Below, in pieces: positions 17,652 to 26,523 of a stretch of 64,000 nucleotides of DNA (the first letter of the stretch is position 1; the number at the start of each line of letters is the position of its first letter). Source of the stretch: Brevibacillus panacihumi. Lineage in GTDB: Bacteria; Bacillota; Bacilli; Brevibacillales; Brevibacillaceae. The notes under the pieces are model-generated. The model ran no database searches and was not told the DNA's origin. It saw only the letters and a program-made list of their open reading frames with translations. Both the position numbers and the translations under genes were made by a program. Location of the stretch: NCBI RefSeq assembly GCF_003710985.1, contig NZ_RHHT01000015.1, forward strand, positions 62,001 to 126,000, written 5' to 3'.

Positions 17652-18713
17652 ATGTTACGCAAGACTATGATTTCTGTAATCGCTTTCAGCATGCTGGCAT
17701 TGGCAGGCTGCTCGCAAGGCACTTCCTCCGGCGGAGCTGCTCCGTCCGAACAGCCGCAAGCTGCCCAAGAGGGCGCTAAGTTCCCGAACGGCACAGTAAC
17801 TGGTGTTGTTCAATGGGGTGCAGGTGGAGCGTTGGACACCATGTCCCGCAAAATTGGACCTCTGGCTGAGAAGTACATGGAAAGCGGCTCTCTCGTTCTT
17901 ACCAACAAGCCAGGTGCTACGGGCGCGATCGCAACGCAATACGTACATGACAAAAAAGCAGATGGCCACACGCTCCTGTTTGCGGCTGAGAACCCTGCCC
18001 TGTACGGCGTAATGAAAATCTCTGACGTAGATTTCAAAGACTTCTATCCAGTAAACATTCTGGCTCGCGGTATCGCGACTGTCGTTGTTCCAGGTGATTC
18101 CAAATACAATTCCCTGGAAGATCTGATCAAGGATGCGCAAGCGAATCCTGGTAAAGTGAAAATGGCTTCTACCGGACCAGGAGGACTTCCTTTCACTGTC
18201 ACGACCATGCTTGGAACCGTTACCAACACCGAATACAACATGGTTCCATTTGACGGAGACGGTCCTTCCCTGACTGCTTTGCTCGGTGGACACCTGGATG
18301 CGACAGTTCTGGGTCTGCCTGCTGCGATTGAGAACGCTAAAGCTGGCAAAGTGAAAATTTTGACTGTCATCAATGATGAGAGAATCGAAGAACTGAAAGA
18401 CGTTCCTGCTGTAGTGGAAACACTGCCTGATATGAAGAAGTACCTCCCATGGGGACCTTTCTATGGCGTATGGGCGAAAAATGGCACTCCAGATGACGTG
18501 AAAAAAGCTTTGGTTGACATCTTTGCAAAAGCTCAACAAGATCCTGACTTCCAAGACTTCTTGAAAAACTCTGGTGCCATTTCTGTAGGTATCTCTGGTG
18601 ATGAAGCTGTGAAGTACTGGAAAGACTGGCAGTCTACTACAGCATGGCTGCTGCAAGATGCTGGTGCAGCGAAAGTGAGTCCGGCTGATCTGAACATCGA
18701 GAAAAAGAACTAG
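17652..18713 (+). CDS. tctC: Tripartite tricarboxylate transporter binding lipoprotein (TctC family, copy 2)
   Basis: A 353-residue lipoprotein with the lipobox LAGC (Cys20) and a Ser/Gly/Ala/Gln-rich linker. The binding domain carries VQWGAGGALDTMSRK and TNKPGATGAIA, typical of TctC/Bug proteins. Its C-terminal third (WGPFYGVWAK, then WKDWQSTTAWLLQDAGAAKV) is nearly the same as in the copy at 6402. It captures the substrate for the TctB/TctA permease encoded next. The strong AAGGGGG site and adjacent genes indicate that the full transporter is made from here. Confidence 0.93.
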   Translation: MLRKTMISVIAFSMLALAGCSQGTSSGGAAPSEQPQAAQEGAKFPNGTVTGVVQWGAGGALDTMSRKIGPLAEKYMESGSLVLTNKPGATGAIATQYVHDKKADGHTLLFAAENPALYGVMKISDVDFKDFYPVNILARGIATVVVPGDSKYNSLEDLIKDAQANPGKVKMASTGPGGLPFTVTTMLGTVTNTEYNMVPFDGDGPSLTALLGGHLDATVLGLPAAIENAKAGKVKILTVINDERIEELKDVPAVVETLPDMKKYLPWGPFYGVWAKNGTPDDVKKALVDIFAKAQQDPDFQDFLKNSGAISVGISGDEAVKYWKDWQSTTAWLLQDAGAAKVSPADLNIEKKN

Positions 18714-18722
18714 GGTGATGAC

Positions 18723-19235
18723 ATGGTAGCGGGAAAATATATTTCTACACTCCTGATTGTTCTCAGTCTTGCAGTTGTGGCAATGTCGTTTAACATCGAA
18801 GGACAGAGCGTGTTTGATCCTTCATCTCCTGCCTTTTTTCCCGCGTTAGTAGGCGTGGTCATGCTCATCAGTGCTCTTATGATTGCCAGAAGAGGGGTTC
18901 AATCCCCCTCTTCTGCGCAAGAAGAGGACAAGGCGCCAAAACCGGTTGCAGGAAATGAAGATGATGAAGAGCTAGAGAAAGACATGTATGAAGTTGAGAA
19001 CATTACACAAAAAGGCATTAACATTCGCTTGATTTTATTTACATTGCTGGTTGTCTTGTTTGCAGTCCTGATGAATTACTTCAACTTTATGGTTCTCTCT
19101 TTCCTGTTCCTCTTTGGAGCAATGCTTCTGCTCAGCAGGGAAAAAGTGCTCAGAAGCCTGATCCTCTCCGCAGTATTTGCTGTAGGCTTCTACTACATTT
19201 TCGTCTATGTCTTCCACTTTGTGTTTCCTTCGTAA
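18723..19235 (+). CDS. tctB: Tripartite tricarboxylate transporter small permease (TctB family)
   Basis: A 170-residue membrane protein with about four hydrophobic segments (near residues 5-22, 36-52, 98-118 and 120-165). They are split by an acidic cytoplasmic loop at about 58-95, as in TctB. The PAFFPALVGVVML segment is characteristic. It is the small subunit of the Na+ or proton-driven tricarboxylate importer. It starts 9 bases after tctC and ends just before tctA. Confidence 0.88.
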   Translation: MVAGKYISTLLIVLSLAVVAMSFNIEGQSVFDPSSPAFFPALVGVVMLISALMIARRGVQSPSSAQEEDKAPKPVAGNEDDEELEKDMYEVENITQKGINIRLILFTLLVVLFAVLMNYFNFMVLSFLFLFGAMLLLSREKVLRSLILSAVFAVGFYYIFVYVFHFVFPS

Positions 19236-19247
19236 GGAGTGTTAATC

Positions 19248-20759
19248 ATGCTAGATCAGATTTTAGTACCTTTTACGGACTTACACCTGCTGCTCCTGAT
19301 CGCTCTTGGTACTCTGTTTGGCGTCGTAAAAGGTCTTTTGCCTGGGCTGTCGGTTACGATGGCGGTCACTCTGCTGGTCTCACTAACCTATACGTGGGAC
19401 ACCATACCAGCGATCGTCACGATGATTGCCGTGTTTTACGGCGGTGTTTACGGCGGAGCACGCTCTTCTATCTTGATCAACGTTCCTGGTTCGGCTTCTT
19501 CGCTGGCACATACCTTTGACGGGTATCCGCTGACGAAAAGAGGGGAAGCAGGCGTCGCTATCGGGATTACGACGATTTACGCTGTGATCGGTGGAGCGAT
19601 CGGTCTTTTGTGCCTGGCTCTCGCTGCTCCGTTTTTGGGAGAACTGGCTCTTGGCTTTGCTGCACGAGACTACTTCCTGATCATGTTCCTCGGATTGCTT
19701 CTGGTAGGCGGGCTTAGTGAGGGTTCTATGGCAAAAGCCATTTTCGTGGCTGGCATCGGTGTGACTCTTGGCATGGTGGGGATGGATTCCCTGACTGGTG
19801 TAGAACGCTTTACCTTTGGAAATCTGGAATTGAAAAGCGGCATCAACTATATCGCGTGTATGCTAGGCTTGTTTGGATTGTCAGAAGTATTCGTCCAATT
19901 GCACAATTTGGGAAAAGTAAAAGCCGATGTGATCATCGGAAAAATACTGCCTCCTCTCATCTATTTGATCAAATTTTTGCCTCTTACAATCCGGACAGCC
20001 ATTATTGGGGTTGTTGTCGGGATTCTGCCGGGCGCCGGCGGAGAAATCTCATCCTTGATCGCCTATGATCATGCCAAAAAGACAGTGAAAAACCCGACAC
20101 GTCCATTCGGGAAAGGCGCTTATGAAGGTCTCGTCGCTCCTGAGGTAGCGGTTATGTCTACAAATGGCGGCGCTATGATCCCAATGTTGACTTTGGGAAT
20201 TCCGGGAGATGCGGTTACAGCTGTTTTGATCGGTGCCATGACCATCCACGGTCTGAAACCAGGTCCTATGCTCATGGTGGAAACTCCAGAATTGTTCTGG
20301 GTCATTCTGGGTGCAGCACTCGTTTCTCTAATCTTCATTATTGTTTGGGGACTTTCGGCGATTTCCTTCTTTGCCAGAGTCATTCTGATTCCCAAGTACA
20401 TTCTGATGCCCATCATCGTCTTCTTTACCGTAATTGGTTCTTACGGAATTAATAACAGTGTTGCGGATGTCTACTGGATGATTGCCTTCGGGGTCATTGG
20501 ATATTTGCTCAAGCTGTACAAATTCCCGACTGGGCCGATGGTCTTGGGTATTATTCTTGGACCGCAGATGGATGTGTATCTGCGCAGAGCGATCATTACG
20601 GAAGAAGGCAGCGTTTGGGGCTTCGTATCCAGTCTGTTTGTCCATCCGATCAGCTTGATCCTGACTCTCTTTGTCCTGTTTACACTGCTCTCACAGACCA
20701 ACATGTACAAGAAAATGACGAAGCAGCTTTTTCAAAAATTCTCGAAAAAATCTGCATAA
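19248..20759 (+). CDS. tctA: Tripartite tricarboxylate transporter large permease (TctA family)
   Basis: A 503-residue polytopic protein of standard TctA length. Family signatures include GVVKGLLPGLSVTMAVTLL near residue 25, FYGGVYGGARSSILINVPG near 65 and the repeat-related GILPGAGGEISSLIAY near 260, which reflects the internal duplication of the family. It forms the transport path. ATG 19248 follows AAGGAG by 8 bases; GTG 19239 overlaps that site and is unlikely. It completes the tctCBA set, which presumably imports the acid degraded by the upstream enzymes. Confidence 0.92.
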   Translation: MLDQILVPFTDLHLLLLIALGTLFGVVKGLLPGLSVTMAVTLLVSLTYTWDTIPAIVTMIAVFYGGVYGGARSSILINVPGSASSLAHTFDGYPLTKRGEAGVAIGITTIYAVIGGAIGLLCLALAAPFLGELALGFAARDYFLIMFLGLLLVGGLSEGSMAKAIFVAGIGVTLGMVGMDSLTGVERFTFGNLELKSGINYIACMLGLFGLSEVFVQLHNLGKVKADVIIGKILPPLIYLIKFLPLTIRTAIIGVVVGILPGAGGEISSLIAYDHAKKTVKNPTRPFGKGAYEGLVAPEVAVMSTNGGAMIPMLTLGIPGDAVTAVLIGAMTIHGLKPGPMLMVETPELFWVILGAALVSLIFIIVWGLSAISFFARVILIPKYILMPIIVFFTVIGSYGINNSVADVYWMIAFGVIGYLLKLYKFPTGPMVLGIILGPQMDVYLRRAIITEEGSVWGFVSSLFVHPISLILTLFVLFTLLSQTNMYKKMTKQLFQKFSKKSA

Positions 20760-20880
20760 GAATCGTTGACAGACATCTCCATCTAAGATTGCCCATACGT
20801 CATAGTGCCCTCCGTTCCAGGAGGGATTATGGCCTCGCAATGTGCTCAAAACAGGTTTACGTGTAAGGGAGTAGGTTGAA

Positions 20881-21849
20881 ATGAAAGGTATCGAGGTACC
20901 AGGCTTGGACAAAGCCGTTTCAAGACTCATTTTGGGAACGTCCGGTTTATCTACCGATCCACAAGCTGCTTTTGAAATGCTGGATACTTTCGTCGAATTG
21001 GGCGGAAACACGCTAGACACTGCTCATCTGTACAACAGGGGAGCCAGTGAGCGGATGATTGGAAAATGGATGCAAGCCCGGCAAAATCGGGATCAAATCA
21101 CGATCGTCGACAAAGGCGGCCATCATTTCGTAGCAGAAGACGGTACACATGATGCCTCGGTGAGCAGGGTAAATGCCAAGGAGATTACTCGCGATCTCAT
21201 GGAAAGCTTGGAGAGATTGCAAGTAGAGTACATTGATGTGTACGTGCTTCATCGCGATGACACATCTGTGCCTGTCAGCGAATTGATGGACATGCTGGAA
21301 GAGCATATTCAGGCAGGCCGGATCAAGCGTGCGGGAGTGTCCAACTGGAGCTATGGCAGGATCGAGGAAGCGAATCGATATGCGGATCAAAAGGGCTACA
21401 AGCGGCTGGTGCTAAATAGTCCGTCTTTTAGCCTGGCGAAAGCGAACGAACCTCGTTGGCCCGGCACCGTCTATATCGACAAGGATTACGAGAACTGGCA
21501 TGTACGTACGCAGATGCCTCTATTCTCCTGGGCTTCTCAGGCAACCGGCTTTTTCACAGGACGTTTTTCTCCTGAAGTTAAAACCAATGCAGACATCGTA
21601 CGAGTCTATTACAGCCAAGACAACTGGGAACGTTATCGCAGAGCTGAAGCCTTGGCGAAGCAGAAGGGAAGCCAATATACCCCGAATCATATTGCTCTTT
21701 CCTATGTATTGCACCAACCATTTCCCACTTGTGCTGTCATCGGCCCGCAAACGGTTGCCGAACTGCGCGACTGCTTTACGGCCCTCCAACTTTCCTTGTC
21801 TCCAGATGAATGCAAATGGCTAAACCTCGAATTGAATGAAGAAAGATAG
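20881..21849 (+). CDS. Aldo/keto reductase
   Basis: A 322-residue AKR barrel. The catalytic tetrad is visible: Asp in NTLDTAHLY with its Tyr, Lys in TIVDKGGHH and His in YVLHRDD. NADPH-binding residues lie in the C-terminal GPQTVAELRDC region. It probably interconverts a carbonyl and an alcohol. It starts 121 bases after tctA in the same direction and ends at a strong terminator, so it may be the last gene of the catabolic operon. The gap holds a CCCTCC/GGAGGG hairpin without a T-run, so read-through is plausible. Confidence 0.88.
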   Translation: MKGIEVPGLDKAVSRLILGTSGLSTDPQAAFEMLDTFVELGGNTLDTAHLYNRGASERMIGKWMQARQNRDQITIVDKGGHHFVAEDGTHDASVSRVNAKEITRDLMESLERLQVEYIDVYVLHRDDTSVPVSELMDMLEEHIQAGRIKRAGVSNWSYGRIEEANRYADQKGYKRLVLNSPSFSLAKANEPRWPGTVYIDKDYENWHVRTQMPLFSWASQATGFFTGRFSPEVKTNADIVRVYYSQDNWERYRRAEALAKQKGSQYTPNHIALSYVLHQPFPTCAVIGPQTVAELRDCFTALQLSLSPDECKWLNLELNEER

Positions 21850-21853
21850 GTAT

Positions 21854-21887
21854 AAAAAGCAGGGAGAGTTCGCTCTTCCTGCTTTTT
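21854..21887 (+). terminator. Strong intrinsic terminator with UUCG loop
   Basis: A 15-bp stem (21854-21868 with 21873-21887, one G-U pair) is capped by a TTCG tetraloop and ends in five T residues. It separates the acid-catabolism region from the peptide-transport island. Confidence 0.92.
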
Positions 21888-21955
21888 ATGCTTCTATCGA
21901 AACTTGTCTGTTTTCCTCGTATTACTATTTTTTATATGCTCATGAAAGATTCTTA

Positions 21956-21985
21956 TTGGCTATATAGAATGATTAAAAGTAAAAT
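21956..21985 (+). promoter_or_regulatory. Possible promoter of the first dpp operon
   Basis: TTGGCT (21956-21961) and TAAAAT (21980-21985) are 18 bases apart, about 45 bases before the GTG of the binding protein, in an AT-rich stretch. The match to consensus is moderate. Confidence 0.45.
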
Positions 21986-22030
21986 TTTTATGAATATACT
22001 GAAAAATCAAATAAAAAAGGGTTTTAGAAA

Positions 22031-23611
22031 GTGAAAAAAAGAACAAGACACTGGTTGGTCCCAGCTTTGGTTCTTTCGCTGCTCTTCTCCGCTTGTACGC
22101 CAGCTAGTCAAGAGAACCCGGAGCCGGGCAATGAGCTTTCGAAAGGCGAGATTGTTGTTGCGGTTGTTTCAGAGCCGGATTCCCTTGATGTCCATAAAAC
22201 ATCATCGATTGGGGAAGCGACGGAGCACCTGTACGCGACGCTGTTCGAACGAAGTGAAAATGGGGAAATCGTTCCGGGCTTGGTCAAGGATTATCAAGTC
22301 GCGGATGGGGGAAAAGAGATTACCTTCAACCTGAAAGAGAATGCGGTCTTCCACTCAGGAAAACCGATCAATGCTGAAGCAGTCAAAAAATCGTTTGAAC
22401 GATTCCTGGAAAAATCACCGTTCAAGACAAATGCAGGTTCGATCAGCAACATCGAGGTGCTTGGCGAATATTCGTTCAAAGTTACGTGGAGCGAGCCGTA
22501 TGCCCCGTTCTTCAGCAACGCCACTTCGGCTTACCTGGCGCCCTTGGATGTATCGACGTTGGACGAGCAGGGAGAAGGCTTCGACAAAAATGCGAGCGCA
22601 GGCGGACAGCTCCAGCTTACGGAGGTCAAGCGAGGGGATTCCGTCGTCTACAAGCCTTTTGAAAAAGCGGATTGGGGTGCCAAGGGTACTCCCGGCTTCA
22701 GCAAAGTAACCTTCCGCTTCATCCCTGATGATGAGACCAGAATCCTGGAGTTCAAGAAAGGCTCGGTCAATGTGCTGCTGGATGTTCCCTTCCAATACAT
22801 CGAGGAGCTGGAAAAAGAGCCGGGTGTGGAATTGGAAAGAGTGTCGGACTATGTGATGAATTACCTCGGGTGGAATAACAAATTGCCGATCTTCCAGGAT
22901 GTCCGCGTGCGTCATGCGATTGCCCTCGCAGTGGATCGTGAACCGATCATTCAAACAGCGCTAAGAGGTGCAGCAAAGCCTGTCTTCGGACCTTTGCCAG
23001 ACGTAGTAAACGGGCATAACCCTGCGATCGAGGAGAAAGCGCGCAAAAAATATGCGCAAGACAAGGAAAAGGCCAAGCAGCTTCTGGCGGAAGCAGGTTG
23101 GAAGGAAACGAACGGGGAAGGCATTGTAATGAAAGACGGCAAGCCGTTCTCCGTAGAAATGTGGGTGCAAAATGAGCCTGTCATGCAGCGGGTGGCGCAA
23201 ATTCTTCAGCACCAATTGCGGGAAGTCGGCATCGATGTCCGAATCACCGTCAAGGAATCGGCTGCGATCATCGAACAAACGCCAAAAGGCGGACACCAAA
23301 TGATTCTGTGGAGCTACGGCTGGTTCGATGCTGATATCTTGTATTTCCTCCTCTTTGGCAAGGGGAAATCGACGCGTCTGCATTATGAAGTGGATGAATT
23401 GGATGCCATGCTGCAAAAAGGAAGAATCGAGATGGACCCGGACGCTCGCTATAAAATTTACGAGGAAGCCCAAGATTTCCTGGTGGAGCAGTCTCCGTGG
23501 GTTCCACTCTTTGTCAGGGAGAGTGTCACCGCAACCCGGGGACTGAAGAATTTCAAAAAGCATCCGATTTCCAACCGTATTATTTGGGATGACGTAGAGG
23601 TAGTCGAGTAG
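22031..23611 (+). CDS. Peptide ABC transporter solute-binding lipoprotein (family 5, set 1)
   Basis: A 526-residue family 5 extracellular binding protein with a lipoprotein signal (LLFSAC, Cys22). The family pattern runs from EPDSLDVHKTSSIGEATEH through FNLKENAVFHSGKPINAEAV to the dipeptide-binding middle part with VRHAIALAVDREPI. It is followed at 29 bases by matching permease and ATPase genes, so it supplies a complete Dpp/Opp-type importer. The nearby hydrolases suggest peptides, possibly with D-residues. The GTG start has only a weak ribosome binding site (AAGGG at 10 bases). Confidence 0.92.
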   Translation: MKKRTRHWLVPALVLSLLFSACTPASQENPEPGNELSKGEIVVAVVSEPDSLDVHKTSSIGEATEHLYATLFERSENGEIVPGLVKDYQVADGGKEITFNLKENAVFHSGKPINAEAVKKSFERFLEKSPFKTNAGSISNIEVLGEYSFKVTWSEPYAPFFSNATSAYLAPLDVSTLDEQGEGFDKNASAGGQLQLTEVKRGDSVVYKPFEKADWGAKGTPGFSKVTFRFIPDDETRILEFKKGSVNVLLDVPFQYIEELEKEPGVELERVSDYVMNYLGWNNKLPIFQDVRVRHAIALAVDREPIIQTALRGAAKPVFGPLPDVVNGHNPAIEEKARKKYAQDKEKAKQLLAEAGWKETNGEGIVMKDGKPFSVEMWVQNEPVMQRVAQILQHQLREVGIDVRITVKESAAIIEQTPKGGHQMILWSYGWFDADILYFLLFGKGKSTRLHYEVDELDAMLQKGRIEMDPDARYKIYEEAQDFLVEQSPWVPLFVRESVTATRGLKNFKKHPISNRIIWDDVEVVE

Positions 23612-23640
23612 ACAAGTTTTTATGACGAGGGGGGCTTGGA

Positions 23641-24561
23641 TTGCCGTCTTATCTTCTCAAGCGATTGTTGACGATGGGTATAACCCTGATCGGCGTATCT
23701 CTGCTCGTATTCATGATGCTCCATCTCATACCGGGAGATCCCGTGAGATATATCCTGGGGGACTTCGCCACGCCGGAATCGATTGCCGAGCTGGAGAGCC
23801 GATTGGGTTTGGACAAGCCGCTGCCCATGCAGTACCTCCATTATATGGCCGGAGTGATTCAGGGAGATTTGGGCACCTCCTACGTTACCGGATATGCTGT
23901 CATGGAAGAGATTGCGAATCGTTTTCCGATTACGGCCCAGCTTGCTGTGTACAGTATTCTCTTTGGCTCTGTCTTCGGCATTTTGATCGGAATCATCGCG
24001 GCGATGAAGCAGAATACCATTCTTGACCAGCTTGTGATGGTCATTTCTTTGATCGGCATATCGGCCCCCAGCTTTTGGATCGCCTTGTTCTTGATTCTGC
24101 TGTTTGCCTACCATTTGGGGTTTTTTCCCATATCGGGCTATAAAGGCTTTTACTCGCTCATCCTGCCTTCTATCACGTTGGGATTGGGTACAGCCGGGAA
24201 TATAGCGCGAATGACGCGCTCCAGCATGCTGGAGGTGATCAAGCAGGATTATATCCGTACGGCGCAAGCAAAAGGGGCCAACCTGTACCGGCTGATTTTC
24301 CAGCACAGCTTGCAAAACGCGATGATACCTGTCACCACCTTGATCGGCTTGCAATTTGGAGCCTTGATGGCAGGAGCGGTCGTGACAGAGACGGTGTTCG
24401 CACTCCCCGGCATGGGAAGCCTGATCGTTTCCGCGATTGCTACCCGAGACATTCCAACGGTGCAAGGCTTGATTTTATTCATGGCGTTCCTCTTCATCGT
24501 CGTCAATTTGTTGGTGGATTTGATTTATACCAAACTGGATCCGCGTATCCGCTATGAATAG
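23641..24561 (+). CDS. Peptide ABC transporter permease, DppB type (set 1)
   Basis: A 306-residue inner-membrane permease with six hydrophobic segments. The start MLHLIPGDPV region and the EAA loop (VIKQDYIRTAQAKGANLYRLIFQH) that docks onto the ATPases are typical of DppB. The TTG start at 23641 is preceded by GAGGGGGG. The set 2 homologue at 33168 also begins with TTG and has exactly the same length, supporting both choices. Confidence 0.93.
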   Translation: MPSYLLKRLLTMGITLIGVSLLVFMMLHLIPGDPVRYILGDFATPESIAELESRLGLDKPLPMQYLHYMAGVIQGDLGTSYVTGYAVMEEIANRFPITAQLAVYSILFGSVFGILIGIIAAMKQNTILDQLVMVISLIGISAPSFWIALFLILLFAYHLGFFPISGYKGFYSLILPSITLGLGTAGNIARMTRSSMLEVIKQDYIRTAQAKGANLYRLIFQHSLQNAMIPVTTLIGLQFGALMAGAVVTETVFALPGMGSLIVSAIATRDIPTVQGLILFMAFLFIVVNLLVDLIYTKLDPRIRYE

Positions 24562-24588
24562 AGATGGCACGGAGGGGAGTTCTGGCAG

Positions 24589-25485
24589 ATGCTTACCAAA
24601 ACCGAAACGAATGTACAGCCAGCCAAATTGGATGAGATGGAGTCTGCATCCGTCTCTTTCTTTGGCATGGCATGGAAGAAGCTGAGAAAAAACAAAGGAG
24701 CGATGATTGGGGGATCGATCCTGCTCTTTTTTATCCTCACCTCTGTATTTGCTCCGGTTCTTACCCATTACCCGGTCAATGAGATGCGGTATGACGAAAC
24801 CTTGAAGCCTCCGAGCCGAGAGCATTGGCTCGGAACCGATGAATTCGGCAGGGATATTTACACGCGTATTTTGTACGGCGGCCGCGTCTCGCTGCTCATG
24901 GGGCTTGTTGCGGTCTCGATTGCAGGAAGCGTCGGGGTATTCCTGGGTGTTATCGCGGGCTATTACCGAAGGCTTGATCTTTACATCATGCAGCTGATGG
25001 ACATCCTCCTGGCTTTTCCGTCTCTCTTGATGGCGATTGCGATCGTAGCGGTGTTAGGCGTCGGGCTGACCAATGCGATGATTGCCGTAGCCATTTCGGT
25101 CATTCCTTCTTTTGTCCGGGTGGTCAGGGGCTCCGTGCTGGCGGTTCGCGAAAAGGAATACATCGAATCTGCCAGGGCACTGGGTGTACGCGATTGGAAA
25201 ATCATCGTCCGCCATATTTTGCCTAACATCGCCTCACCGATCATTGTGCTGGCTACCCTGCAATTTGGGGTAAGCATTCTGTCGGCTGCCGCTCTGAGCT
25301 TTCTTGGCCTTGGCGCCCAACCGCCCAATCCGGAATGGGGCGCATTGGTTTTTGTGGGCAAGTCCTTCCTGAGCCAGGCTTGGTGGATGACGCTCTATCC
25401 CGGTTTGGCGATCATGCTGGTTGTCCTTGGCTTCAATTTACTAGGAGATGGCTTGCGCGACGCTCTCGATCCCAGAATCAAATAA
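24589..25485 (+). CDS. Peptide ABC transporter permease, DppC type (set 1)
   Basis: A 298-residue permease. It has a cytoplasmic N-terminus of about 35 residues, then a membrane segment, the HWLGTDEFGRDIYTRILYGGR motif that marks DppC/OppC, and the EAA loop REKEYIESARALGVRDWKIIVRH. It pairs with DppB to form the pore. GGAGGGGAG lies upstream of the ATG, 27 bases after the dppB-type gene. Confidence 0.93.
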   Translation: MLTKTETNVQPAKLDEMESASVSFFGMAWKKLRKNKGAMIGGSILLFFILTSVFAPVLTHYPVNEMRYDETLKPPSREHWLGTDEFGRDIYTRILYGGRVSLLMGLVAVSIAGSVGVFLGVIAGYYRRLDLYIMQLMDILLAFPSLLMAIAIVAVLGVGLTNAMIAVAISVIPSFVRVVRGSVLAVREKEYIESARALGVRDWKIIVRHILPNIASPIIVLATLQFGVSILSAAALSFLGLGAQPPNPEWGALVFVGKSFLSQAWWMTLYPGLAIMLVVLGFNLLGDGLRDALDPRIK

Positions 25486-25524
25486 AGACAGACTCGTTCA
25501 TGAGATGAAAGGGGGCGCCAGACG

Positions 25525-26523
25525 ATGGCTGTGACAGAGGAGAAAGAGCTGCTTCGGGTGGAGCAGTTATGCATCAACTTCAAAACAGAAGACGGCGGGC
25601 ATATCCAGGCCGTGAAACAGTTGAATCTGACCATAAAAGAAGGGGAAACGCTGGCCTTGGTAGGCGAGTCTGGATGCGGCAAAAGCGTGACCTCGCTGTC
25701 ATTGATGAGATTGATTCCGAAAAATGCGGGATTTACGGAAGGGAAAATCATCTTTGAGGGCAAAGATCTCAATCGAGTCTCTGAGCGGGAGATGCGCTCC
25801 ATTCGCGGCAACTCGATGTCGATGATTTTTCAGGAGCCGATGACCTCCTTGAATCCCGTGCATAAAATTGGCAAGCAGATCGGGGAAGTCATTTATCTGC
25901 ACTCTTCTTTATCCAAAGCGCAAATCAGAGAGAAATCCATCGAGATGCTGAAAAAAGTGGGGATTCCTCGAGCAGAAAAAATCATGGACGAATATCCGCA
26001 TCAGCTCTCAGGAGGCATGAGGCAGCGGGTCATGATCGCGATGGCGATGGCATGCACGCCGAAGCTGCTGATCGCGGATGAACCGACTACGGCGCTCGAC
26101 GTCACGATTCAGGCGCAAATCCTGGAACTGATGAACGAGCTGAAGAAGGATTTTCAGACCGCGATTCTCTTGATTACCCATGACCTGGGAGTCGTTGCGG
26201 AGATGGCGGATCGCGTCATGGTGATGTATTACGGTCAAATTGTCGAACAAGCCGACGTGCGTACGCTGCTGAAATCGCCAAAGCATCCCTATACGATCGG
26301 TCTTTTGAACTCAGTGCCTGACATGGACGACGAAAGCGATAAACCGCTTGTCCCCATCATGGGGAATGTACCGAATCTGGGTGTGATTCAGGCAGGTTGT
26401 CCCTTCTATGCGAGATGCCCGCAAGCCTTTCAAAAATGTCATCTGGAAAATCCGCCGTTGTTCAAGCTGGGGGAACAGCTGGTCAGATGCTGGCTGTACG
26501 AGAGTCAAGAGGTGATCGCATGA
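25525..26523 (+). CDS. Peptide ABC transporter ATPase, DppD type (set 1)
   Basis: A 332-residue ATPase with Walker A GESGCGKS near residue 48, Q-loop [13 protein letters not shown] signature LSGGMRQR, Walker [15 protein letters not shown] and the H-loop His in LLITHDLGV. The C-terminal oligopeptide-transport extension has the CPFYARCPQAFQKC cysteine cluster; such clusters hold an Fe-S centre in some relatives. It powers uptake together with the next ATPase. Its stop overlaps the following ATG by 4 bases. Confidence 0.95.
   Translation: MAVTEEKELLRVEQLCINFKTEDGGHIQAVKQLNLTIKEGETLALVGESGCGKSVTSLSLMRLIPKNAGFTEGKIIFEGKDLNRVSEREMRSIRGNSMSMIFQEPMTSLNPVHKIGKQIGEVIYLHSSLSKAQIREKSIEMLKKVGIPRAEKIMDEYPHQLSGGMRQRVMIAMAMACTPKLLIADEPTTALDVTIQAQILELMNELKKDFQTAILLITHDLGVVAEMADRVMVMYYGQIVEQADVRTLLKSPKHPYTIGLLNSVPDMDDESDKPLVPIMGNVPNLGVIQAGCPFYARCPQAFQKCHLENPPLFKLGEQLVRCWLYESQEVIA

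Noticed and set aside
20808-20825. CCCTCC/GGAGGG hairpin between tctA and the aldo-keto reductase gene
   Set aside because: The stem is only 6 bp and has no T-run, so I do not call it a terminator.
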